From Aplidium turbinatum (taxonomy: Eukaryota > Chordata > Ascidiacea > Aplousobranchia > Polyclinidae), in the NCBI GenBank assembly GCA_918807975.1, contig OU964919.1, positions 36,463,824 through 36,527,823 of the forward strand: DNA of 64,000 bases, read 5' to 3'. This document shows positions 24,201-36,200 of the stretch, in pieces. Positions within the stretch are counted from its first letter, which is position 1. Each line of letters begins with the position of its first letter. Below the pieces are notes generated by a model. The model did not search any database. It had not been told where the DNA came from and was given only the letters and a program-made list of their open reading frames with translations. The position numbers were made by a program, and so were the translations under genes.

Positions 24201-27200
24201 GTTAGGGCCGAGTTAGGGTAAGCGGAAACTGCGGTTAACAGACACTGCGAAACTGCAGAAAAATGTTTGCGGAAACTGCGATCAGCGAGGGTTAGAGCGT
24301 AGATTACTCTATGGTTAGAGTTAGGGTAAAGGTTAGCGGAAACTGCGGAAAAATGTTTGCGGAAACTGCGGTCAGCGAGGGTTAGGGTTAGAGCAGTGGT
24401 TCCCAACCTTTTTGACCTTGCGGCACCCTATCAAAGAAATAAATAGTTTGCGGCACCCTGGCAAAACTGGGTCAATTCAAATATTGCATTAATAGATCTT
24501 TGATATAAGGTTGCATTGTGCAAAAAGGACAAAAGTCTCATAAAAAAGTATTATACTATCATGAAGTATATGCAAGAAACTTTGAAGAACAGAAATTTTT
24601 TTTGGGATATCTCGTTGCCCACATGACAATTTGAGGGTTGGCATTTGGTCCCCCAAATTTTTTAAAATGCCCCATAACTCCTTAGCTAATGCTTTTAGAC
24701 TAAAATGGAGACCATTTTTGAAATCTGCATCATGAAAAATGGTGGAATAAACACTTCAACCAACTTTCTACCCTAAATATAGCCCTAAAATCAAAAAACA
24801 CTGGGTACATCAACAGCGCCACCTAGTGACAACAACAAAATTTCAAAACGCGATATCTCAAAAACCGTTTGTCTGATTTTCAAAAAAAATTTTTTGCCCA
24901 AGTTCAAATTTTTAAAACAACAAAATATATCATAACCAACATTTTCTGAAACCTAGTGGTTACATTTCTTTCTAAAATTTGTTGAATTATAATGGAATGC
25001 CTCAAAACTGGCTTTCAGCCAATGTGCCGTTATTCATTTCCAAGAAAGAATGGCCTCCTTCATCCCCAAACCTGAACCCCCTAGAGTAGACTTTGGGGGT
25101 GCAAGTCTTTTAGGCCCAGACAGTTAGGCGCCGGTCAAATAGACGCGCACACCGTGGCGTCTAGACATTTAGGTGCGAAGCACTGTGGCGCCTGTGACTA
25201 AAGTCTGCAGATTGTATCAGCTTCACAGGTAGGGCAATGCTTTTCACACAAAATGTTGTATTGAACAGAAAAATGTGTCATGGCTTCCGTGAGTGAAGCT
25301 GCTTAAACCGGCAATGCTTTTCACACAAAATGTTGTATTGAACAGAAAAATATATTGTATCTTAATGCGTGTGTGTGGCATTTATTTGTTGTTAGTCCAG
25401 GTTTGCGTCGGCGAAAGCTTTATCAATAAATTATTCAAGTTTCCAAACATGACTGAGTTCACTTTTATTGAGTCAAATAATAACTACACTAAACATCAGT
25501 AAAAAATATACCATAGCCTATATTCAAGTGGGTGATTGGCTTGAGTGAAGAGTAACTTAGTTTTCCGTCAAAACCTCGACTAGGTTTAATAACGAGCAAA
25601 GTCGCACCATTATGCTTGCAACTTGTTGCCAGAGTTCATATGCCCTGTAGAAATGTATTCATGCAGTAGAGTGTTGTCTCATACGTACTCGCCACACGAT
25701 CAATCCATCCCGAGTAAAAGTAATTGCGAAAGATAACAGATTAAGTAAAGTTCTATCTGGCTACAACCTGTGTCCTGGATGCATAGCAAATGTCCTGTGG
25801 AGATGTGCTAATATCAAGAGGAGTAGAGCGTTGTCTCGCACATCTCCACACGCGCATTAACAAAACCGCGTATTTTTCTGTTCAATATAACATTTAGTGT
25901 GAAAAGCATTGCCCTACCTGCCTAGCTGATACAATCTGCAGACTTTACTAGGAATGGCACCTAAATGGGGTCTGCTACTATTCGGTGAGTCCGATTCGGT
26001 GAGCCTGATTCGGTGAGTTCCTAACTTCTAAACCCTAACCTTAACCCCTAACCCTAAAGCGGCAATGATAATTAGGCTACGGTACCCGATAATTTAAAAA
26101 AAAAAATTAAAAAATCCCCCGTTAAGGGATCGGACTCACCGAAACGGGCCATTCCGCCTAAATGAACGGGCGCCACAGTGCTCTGCACCTAAATATCCAG
26201 ACGCCACATTGTGCGCGCCTATTTGACGGGCGCCTAACTGTCTGCGCCTAAAAGACGTGGACCCGACTTTGGCATCTGGTCTTACCTGGAGAACAAGGTT
26301 TCAACAAAACACCACCAAAGTTTGGAAGCGCTGAAAGCTAATCTGAAAAAAAATGGACCTAAATAACCTCAAAGAGTTATTCGTGACTCTTGCAGGTCCT
26401 TTTTGAAGCGTCTCCAACTTGTTATCGACACAAATGGCAGACACATTGAGTAAACCTTGTTTTCGCTAAATGTTTATTTATCTGACAATAATATTATATG
26501 ATATGTTTATTGTTTATTACTCAAAAGTTGTCTACCATTTGTTAATTACAGTTGTTGTTCTAGTTAGTACAGTTGTTGTACAGCTGTTTGTTCTAGATTA
26601 AGACAAATAAATAAAATAGAGCAAAACAAAGATAATTGGGATATACTTTCCTCAAATACACATTACACATGCAACAGATGTTCAAAGAGCATTTGATGTG
26701 CTCTAAATCCTATGTTTAACTTTATAGTTATTTTTTCATATCAATTTTAGTTATATTACTGGTGTTTTCTATGTTGAATATTTTGGTTTTTGCAAAACTT
26801 ACATCAACCAAATTTGGTGAAAATATTATACTTCAATCGCTTGTTTGAAAAATAAAAAAATTTTGGGGATCTTTTTCTCAACACTCCAAAATATTCACAA
26901 AGTTAGCATATGAAAAATAAATTAAGAAAAACTTTAAACCTAAATTACCATTTGAAGTGTTCATCTTGGCATAATTTTAATTGCAAAAATGAATTCCTTG
27001 GGTCTTAAATTGGTAAAATGCATGTTTTCATTGTGAAAATCGTTCAGGGTAAAGAGTTATTGCCAAAAAATGAAGGCGCAAAATGAAAAAATGGCTGTGC
27101 CCAGCTCCCAAAATCCTACTAGTGGCCAAAAATTCAAAGTGCTCTATCTCGGCCCCCAATAAAGATATTTCAATTTTTTTTGCTATTTTTATAATTTTTT

Positions 27201-30200
27201 AGTATGTGAAAAATATGCCAAACTCAAAATAACCAAAATCTGTGACAATACTGACTAGGAAAATACAATACAATACTGACAAGGAAATACTGACAAAATA
27301 CAATACTGACAAGGAAATACTGACTAGTGGTTACAAAATTTGGAAAATTTTGATGATTATAAGTGGAATGCCCCAAAAGAATGCTCACAATCACTAGGCG
27401 TAATCACTAATCAACTTCAGAAAAAAAAATTGTAACAAAAACGTTTATTTGCCCACACTCTGTTTGAAACCCGGACCTTTCCACGGGCCATGACATGCAC
27501 AATTGCACACCCCTGGTGTAGAATACTGCACATCTTATGTTTAGCAAGACATTTCACTTCAACGCCGTATCTAATATTAGAGACTAGGGACTCCAAAACA
27601 TGTAAAGTTGTTTTATGGCTATGTGTGTCTGCTTGATTTGGTGCATGATTTCACATGATTTGTTCTAGATAAGAGAGAAAGGTGAAAAACGTGCAGTGGA
27701 AATTGAAGATGAAGTATCTGCATGGGATCCTCACAGTGACCCAAATGCCAACAGTGACGCTTTTAAAACATTATTTGTTTCTCGCATTGTAAGTAATTTT
27801 GTTAAATAATTTATTAATCATATTTCACATCCAATAATTTGTAGACCATGACTTTTGATGTTGCTTTCCAATTATATATTTCGATGCACCATTAACTTAC
27901 ATCTAACTACAGTATATTTTTTTGTTGTAATGGTAAATGTTGATTACTTGCTCTTAGCAGCCATCTAATTTTGAAACTTTAAACAGTCAAGATGTGAAAC
28001 CCTAACGAAACTTTCTCTGTAGAATTATGACACATCTGAATCAAAGTTGAGGAGAGAGTTTGAAACCTATGGAAAAATCAAAAAGGTAAAATGATCAATT
28101 TAAAGTAGGACTTGTTAACAAGTTTGTGATGCTTTTGTATCCCTACCAAACTTTACAAAGTGAAATTTGCAAGCAGCTCTTTTCTAGTCAGATCCCGTAC
28201 ATTCAGTGCACTGTGTGCCTTTACATTTTTTACCACTAAAGAACGCTGGAACTGAACATAAGGGATATTGTACACTCTGCAAACATGTTTAATGCAAATG
28301 TTACCTGTTCTTTCGTATAAGAATTAAGAACTTTATTCATACTTCAAGTCAGAGAGTAGCTTTTTCTTGCACCATTAACATCGACTGCATTTTGTTGATG
28401 CCTCATACAACACGGAGACTCGAGTGTGATGTCATGACGGAATCAGCAATCTGTGCCTCATTACCGCTACCGCTGAGGTAGCCAACCCCGACATGTGGGC
28501 GTGGAGTGTATTAATATTGCACGGAAGAAGGAAATATCTTTCGGCACACTATCTCTTTTCATAAAAACTACTCGATCTCATTCCAAAATAACTTTTAGCT
28601 TGCGTTGGCTTAATACCTTAATTATAGTTGAGATGTCTAGTTTCTTAGTTTTTCTTAGTTTTACCCAAATGAGAGTGTTTATATACGTCACAAAGAGTGT
28701 GGTGAATCGACTCTCAAACAATTGGATGATCTAAAGTTTACATGCTCGCATGATCTTCTCGTTGACATATATATTGTGAATGTGTATGTTTGCAGATACA
28801 CATGGTCAAGAATCGCGCCACCGGCAGATCACGTGGCTATGCGTTCATTGAGTATGACAAAGAGCGAGACATGCATGGTACGTTTGTTACTCAACGAAAG
28901 TAGATAATGTAATGAGCTTAGAATAGATGACCCCTGAAAAGAATAATGATGACTGCCGAATAAATACCCGATATTGTTTGCCGTGTCGTTTGGTTAGCTC
29001 GTGTGGTTCCCTATCCGCTATCCTTAAGTCCAGGTTTGTGATTGGTCATGTCAGGGTGGTGATTTCCTTTGGTTGACACGATGACCTTTGCCAAACTTAT
29101 CGTATACTTTGTTGAGAGCACATGCTGTTAGAAAAAAGGATTGCCTGGCTGGTAGAAAGGTCAAGGGTTTAAATGTTCCTGCACCCACTTTTGCATTGGT
29201 AGTTTCGTAATGTAGCAAGTAAATTTTTTCAATTCCATGGTAAGTATCTCTGATTGCCTTAGAAACTAATAAATTCATTTCCAAATGAAAATAACCTTTA
29301 CACCAAAGGCAATTCAATACAGTTATCGTACACTACTTATTCAATTTATAGTTGTACTGTATCATTTGTAATATTTAACGATTGGTTATTATTATAAGTA
29401 GGTTAGTCAGTTTGAATAAAACACAAACATCTCACTTTTGTTATTGCTGTTTTGTACAGCTTGATAACTGAACGCTAAGAATGCAGAAATATTTCGTCAG
29501 TGTGCGATCTTGTAGAAATTTCAAATTCCCGCCGTTAAATATAGGTTTGTATTGGAAAAATCATGTTTGGGATTGGTAAGCGGGTTTGTATAGCCTCTGC
29601 ATTACCTATTGCCTTACTGGCAGCCAGATAAAAAATAAAAACTTTCAAAGTTAAAATGGTACTGTAAAAGTGTTGGTAAAATATAGTTTTTCAATATCAA
29701 AGCTTATGCAACGTAAGTATTTTCCTAAACAACTTTCATGTGTTTGTCTTTGAGAAACAAAGTAAAGTTTTGTATGAATAAATTCTCATTCTGTAGACTG
29801 TAATAGTTGATAGGTGGGCCAGTTACCGTTACTTTTTGAAATTTAACAACAAACGTTTCAGTACTATTTACCAAACGGCAATTGCCTGACCATATCTTAA
29901 CCGTAGCTAAGATAAGTGTAAGGTAAAAAAAAAACTCTTTGACAACCACTCAATTGGATCAGTGTTCGCATTCTTTGTTAGTAAAAGTAAAAAACTTTTG
30001 AATCTTGAGTTGAACTTTTTTTCTGGTTTGTGGCAGTTAGTTTGATAACCAATCGCAGCCCCGGTGTTCATGTAAATCAACATATTGTGCGGTTTTTAGT
30101 CGCGTTTATTCCAGCTTGGCTGTCACGAGGTTTTGAAAAGTGTGCCCCAAATTGTTGACATTTCATCATTTGTTGCGGTTTTCTTTTTCAAGGCAGCCAC

Positions 30201-33200
30201 TTTTCAAAATCGTGTGTAGGCTGTCGCCATTAAACTATGTTCATAAAAAAGTTAAAATGCGTGTAGAATTTACTATTATTGTTGCGTGTGTACCACGATC
30301 AATTTCCAACTTCCCCAACTATTGAATGTTGTTGTGGACATTCTATACGTAAGTAGTGCTGTCCATGTCGTACTTGGAGGCATTGTAATGTAAGTATAAA
30401 AATGGCAAGTATAAAAAATTGACTATACAAATATTGTGACGTAAAAATCTTCAGTCGGTATTATATGCATTGATATTACTGAACATCTCTATTCTCTATG
30501 CATGGAGGCGTTGTAGAGTAAGTATAAAAACGGCAAGTATAAAAACTGGGTAATCCAGTGACGTTAAAATGCTCAGCAAGTGTTCTGTGCATAAACATTA
30601 CTGAGCACTTCATTCTTGGAGGCGTTGTAGATGTAGTGTAAGTATCAAAATGGCAAGTATAGATAAAAAAAAAACTAATAAATTATGATGAGTGACGTTC
30701 AAATTCTCAGTGGGCATTCTGCAGATGAATATTACTATTCGGTTTCATATGTGGAGGCGTTGTTGTGTAAGTGTAAAAAAATGGCAAGTGTAGTAGTTTA
30801 ATTGACTTAAAATCAAAATGATGAAATGGCTTGGTAAGAGCCTTTGCACTGCTAACTCCTCAACTCGCTTCATCGCCTCGCTGCTAAAGCACTGATACAT
30901 GGAGAAAGCAAGAAAACTTCAGGCTAGTGCTGTGTAGTAGTATTGCTTATTTTAGTAAGTAAAGTTTGTTGTAATTTGCGTTGAAATGTAAGGAAGAAAG
31001 GTAGGTGCCATTTGTCAGACACACTTTTACACGATCACAGAAAACCACGTTCTAGCAAATACACTTGAACTACACCAAACGTTTTGATCACTCACCTACC
31101 GCTATTGATGAGAAACTTCTTGTCATCTCATTGGTCCTCTTCTTGCAGCTGCTTACAAGAGCGGAGACGGGAAAAAGATCGATGGTCGCCGTGTGCTCGT
31201 GGATGTTGAAAGAGGACGCACGGTAAAAGGATGGAGACCCCGTCGTTTAGGAGGAGGCCTTGGCTCCACAAGAGTTCATGTGGAAGAAGGAGGAAATGCT
31301 GATAATCCCATGGAAAGAGACCAATCAAGGTTAGAATCAGAACAGCACCGTGGCTATGTGCGTCAGATTATATATCTGACTGGTAATCGCTGACTTGACG
31401 TTTGGTGAGAATGCTTCACTGTGTTTTAGCAAGATGCTTTTTAACCTGGTTAAAGGTCATACTAAGATTCCGTGTATTTTATCGCTTTTATATTCTTACC
31501 ATCCGCAGTAATATCCCACGACCCGGAAAGCAGTTGTTGTTTTTGTTGTTCTTGTAAAGTGCATTTTTTGCTTTGGCGATATCACCAAGAGTGAGCGTTT
31601 TAGTGCTCCGTTGTGCCTTGCTGTGCAGAAAACCCTTATTTTCTTTTGATAAACTAAAACGTTGCTTTATCCTGGCCCGTAAGTTTTGGGGATAGAATGA
31701 AATGGTAACAGATGTGATTCAAACATAGAGGTTGAAAAACAAACTTTAAATGCCTTCGTTTGATATTTTGCATTTTCATTTTCTTCGTATTTGACGTGTC
31801 TTGTGGAAATCATTCCAGAGATTATGATCGAGAAAGGGAAGAAAGATCCCGTGTATCTGACAGAAGCGCACGCGACACACGGTATGTAGGAGGATTGTGT
31901 GGTTGCATTTCTCTCTTTTTTATATTCAAGTTTTAGCTTTGAACTACGTAATCGCAACTCTCAGTGATGCATCAGAGGTAAAGAAGGACTTGATAACTCT
32001 TTACGTCGTGCAATGAGCTTGTATTACAAAATGTCCCCTTGCAGTTGCCTTTCCAGCCAACAAATCAGTCGTTTTTACATTGATTTTATATATATCTACA
32101 GACTTTGACTCAACGTGAAAATGTTTAATAACTTTACTTGAATAGCCTTATTGTTCTAAGCTTCGAATTTCAATGAAAAGGGGTAAAGCATCAGCTAAAA
32201 CTTAAGCTTTGCTTGGATATCGAACCTTTTGTTGGCATGCCAGTTGCTTTCGAAGCGCTTTTTCACTACAAATGTTACTTCTAGTTCCAGTCTGGGACTT
32301 CTAAGTCCGTTTTTTCATTTATGCTAGTGTTTTTGGAGTTTCCACCAAAACAGAAACGGATCCTCATTACTGTTTTTGTGAATTGTTTCAGAGAAAAACG
32401 AGACATTCGTCGCACCGATAGAGATCGCGGTGATAGAGACCGTGGCGATAGAGACCGTGGCGATAGAGACCGTGGCGACAGAGATCGTGGCGACAGAGAT
32501 CGTGGCGACAGAGATCGCGGCGATAGAGACCGTGGCGATAGAGACCGTGGCGATAAAGACCGTGGTGATAGAGACCGCGGCGACAGAGACCGTAGTGGCA
32601 AAGACCGTGAAAAGAGGAAACGAGACGACCGCGAAAAGGATCGCGGTAGTGACAGGCGTGATCGGGATCGTGACAGGAAACGGGACGATCACAAATCGTC
32701 ACGAAATCGTGACGATGACGCTGGAGGTACGCTTTTTTATATAAACTTGCATTTGAATATGATATTTTTTTTTTATTCTGTGCACCTTCACAACGAGTTG
32801 TTTAGTAAGCGAATCTGTATTTCTGTATGCTGCCTTCAAGATGGCTAAATTCTCTTTGGCTTGGTCAAGCGCAGTGTCACATACGCTTTGGCTTAGGACC
32901 TGCAATCATGTGACAATTAGCTTGCCAATCTTAATCAGCAAGAGATAGTCAAAACACGTGCGAGTGTTCGCTAAAGAAGATTATTGTGGCTTTCCATAGA
33001 ACGGCAAGATGTCGTATGATGTTGTATTTTTCATGCTACAAATGCTTTCGTCAACCATCGTTTATACAAAGTTTTTGAACGCTGTTGTAAATCTACGTTT
33101 ATTCGATCTGGCACAGTTTTGAATGCAAGTAAGACGTTGTGAAAAAAGAAATTCCATCCAAGGTATTCCACGACCATCTTTTAACTAATGTTTTTATTCT

Positions 33201-36200
33201 GTAGACGTTAAAAAGGAAGAGAGAAGCCGAGACAAGGATCGCGAGTCACGTCACAGACACAGGGATAGGTCTCGAGAGAAGGACAAAGATAGGTGTGTGC
33301 TTTGTTTGAATTGATCTAATTTTGAAATAGACGATCTTAGAACATCTTAAAACGATCATAGAACATTAGCACACGATATTGATCTGATCGTTAATGGAAT
33401 TTGAATTCATGGTAATTTTAAATTAGTTCTGCAACCGGTGAGTCTGCAATTGTATAACCAAAAACCGTCGTCAGTTTTTGCGCGACTTGACGGCGTTCCG
33501 CATGAGATAAACCGTAAAACCAAGCTTTGAATTGCAAATAGGACCAGCGAAGAAACGCGATGTGTCTTTCAACGAAAACTATCGCAGAACGTGATCTTAC
33601 AAAGTAGCGTATGTTGGTACCATTCATCGGCTTCTGGTTTTGACTCTGTTTATCAACGCAGACGCGAACGTCGGCGTGATCGTGACGACAAAGATCGCGA
33701 CAGAAGCGGCCGAGACCGCGAGTCCAAACACGATTCAAAGCCGAGCGTTGATGTGAAAGCTGAAGAAGCTTCGGCAACGAAAGAAAATGCTTATGACATG
33801 AAGCAAGAAGATGCCTCAGGTAGTTCAAGGAAATTGGTCGATAAAGTGTTGCACTTTCTGCATCGGTTCTGTCGTCAACGGGACTCATAAACCCAGATAG
33901 CCAAATCCGTCATGTTTACATTGATTCAATGTCTGCAGACGTTGATTCAATGTAAAAATGTCGGATGTAGTGTCTAGGAATTAGTTATTGTAATTATTGC
34001 GTAGCTTTTAATACAGTTTTGTGTTTTTTTATGATTTTGCTACCAACGTAAAGTTTAATTTCGCTTTTTACAACATTGAGTATAAAATTTATAGATGTTA
34101 AGATATTTCTGAAGGTAACTGCGGTTATTTGTAACGAACATGCCATTCCATACAGGCGGGTATTATGGCAGCAGCAACGCCAGCTATGGGGAAGGAATGA
34201 AGGTCGAATCAGACAACAATGGATACCAGAAAGGTTATGAAGACAATGGTAGGACCGCATGAGATCTTCTAAATTTGTTTAAGATCATCCGCTGCTGTTG
34301 TTTAACCAACTTGATGACCGTGATGCGCTGCCACTAAAATTGGTAAACTCTGTTAACTACTCTTGATAAACACGAATACTGAAATTTTGGGTATCCATCA
34401 GTATAATTACCATTTCTAGCAGATGAGCGTTGCACTCTTGACACAATAAGAAGTAAGTACGTAGTAAGTAGTAAGTACCGTAAGCGTTTTTATTTATCCA
34501 TTTTATTTATACAAACATTTAAACATTTCTGGTTTGCACTTAACATTGGCGATATTATTGTCAATAGCGCTGAAATTGACTACATTGTAGTTGATGCGGT
34601 ATTCTAAAGCAAACTTTTAAAGTGAAGTTTGTCGCTTCTAGTAGGAAAACTAAGACTCATATTTGCACAGGTTACCCGCAAGAAGGCATGGATTACCAGC
34701 AAAATGACACCAAACCAAGTTACGGAAAGTCCACAGTAAGAGCAGTAGTGGAATAGTAGTAGTAGTCCATTTTTAATCCGGTGGTTTCCCCATAGCCGAG
34801 GGTGACCGGATCCACCTACACGTGCCGCAGTCGCCTTCGCACCCTGCCTTCATATTGATCTGTCTAAAACAGGGGTTTTGAACCTTTCTTGCTCCGCGAC
34901 CCGCTCAGATCAATCAACGTAGTTTCGCCACCCTCCATAAACGTGTTGAACAAAAACACATTTAATGCAAAATTTAAGTACATTTGATTCACGACGACAT
35001 CCAGTTTTGTTTCGTATCGCTGTTCTAATGCAAACTTCTGAAATTAAAAACGTCTTTTCATGATGTTATTACGGTTTTTTTTGCATTTCCTCCAATTATT
35101 ATTTCCATTACCTATCAAGGTTAGACTACAGGAGAAAAAATAATGAGAATAAGCTACATTTTTAGCGGTTTCGTTTGTTGCAGTCTTTTATGGTTTATTG
35201 AAATTAGCTTCAGTAAGATGGTTGTGCTTCAGTTTTTTTAACAACCTTGGCAATGAGTGGAACTGTTGCTGAAAGAACTTTTAAACAGAATAGCCTACAC
35301 ACTGAGTTATTTCAATACCACTGGAAACGATACTAACAAATCCATGTTTGACAAGGATTCCAAAAAGGGTAACCTTGCTTTTTTTCCATAGAGTTGTCAC
35401 TGGTTAACTTTAGTTTGCGCTAAGCAACGTATAAGAACTAGATGAAAAACATCGAATTAATTTCTATTATTAAAGCCTTTGCAACGTCTAAAAGCTTAAA
35501 CAATAGAATAACCTCAGGTCGAGGAATGATCGGTTGCGAAAAAAAACAGTTTTAATCTTTACTGGTAAAAAAGAATTGAAAACGATACATTGAATTTTCA
35601 AGCGTCTCGCACCCCACCGAACAACGGCTGGCAACCCCCAGGTTGCAAACCCCTGGTAGTATCCCCTCTTATCAAGCCCACCTTGCTGCTTTCCTCCTCA
35701 ACTTGCCTTTTCCACGTTTTCTTGGGTCTTCCTTGTGTCCTATGACCATCCACTCGCAACTCCAGCGCTGTTCTCAAAACATGCTCAATTGCTCATGCAT
35801 CATTTCATTGGCCTTCGCCAACATTCTCATTCAACCCAAGCAAGTGTATACGTTTTTTGGTATTGCTTTTGTTCATCAGCTTCACACCACCAAGAGTGTG
35901 CTAATAATTTGGTTATTATATGCATCTTAACTAACTTCACTCGGTACGTTTTCCAACCTTTAACCATTCGTTATTTCTTAGCTTGTTAATTACCAGCTGA
36001 CTTTCGTAGAAAAATTTTGACTTTCAGTAGCTATTTTTGGTTCAGACAATAAACAGCGATTTTCCCACATTTTGTTTATCCCCGCACTAATCGCGATGTC
36101 ATTTGCACTCAAACTTGTGTTTACTCGATGGCATAACAATCTGGCTCACCACCATGTAATTTTTAATGTTGTCGCTTTCAAATGTGGCATCGCTTTACTT

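Larger units (their letters stand above)
23273..25003. mobile_element. Element with very long inverted repeats (about 570 bp arms)
   Basis: The left end GAGGCATTCCATTATAATTC (23273) is matched exactly by the complement of the right end (25003). The inverted match runs with moderate divergence to about 23830 on the left and about 24470 on the right. It includes blocks such as GGTGGAATA, GGCGCTGT/ACAGCGCC and GGGGGACCAAATGCC. Flanks are ...caataa and aaaactgg, so no clear target duplication is seen. The centre holds two foreign pieces (23846-23993 and 23996-24395). No coding region. Confidence 0.78.
22900..26455 (+). pseudogene. mariner/Tc1-type transposase in three pieces
   Basis: Piece one (about 22920-23270) reads [28 protein letters not shown], then, with frame changes, an FQQDSAP(S)HGAKRTQ block holding the second catalytic aspartate. 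Piece two (25004-25096) reads [20 protein letters not shown], the third acidic position. Piece three (26265-26445) reads [20 protein letters not shown] to [14 protein letters not shown], the conserved C-terminus. The gaps are two younger insertions, 23273-25003 and 25097-26264, the latter with gactttgg duplicated. The first catalytic aspartate lies near the FSDEKK block. Frameshifts and a stop show it is dead. Confidence 0.82.

Noticed and set aside
20860-24395. CCCTAACCC/TTAGGG tracts as a chromosome end or interstitial telomere
   Set aside because: The words are interrupted, in both orientations, and confined within bounded elements with target duplications. Not a telomere.
27430-27520. tRNA-like TTTGAAACCC stretch
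   Set aside because: No A box or cloverleaf; the nearby CACCCCTG fits a hAT end better, but without a partner it was not called.
30376-30795. Regularly spaced repeats as a CRISPR-like array
   Set aside because: Units and spacers are both related, the DNA is animal, and the array is an intronic minisatellite.
32281-32744. Long overlapping frames in four reading frames around the RD repeat ([10 protein letters not shown] and others)
   Set aside because: A 15-bp repeat keeps all frames open. Only the plus frame with splice borders and U1-70K homology is real.
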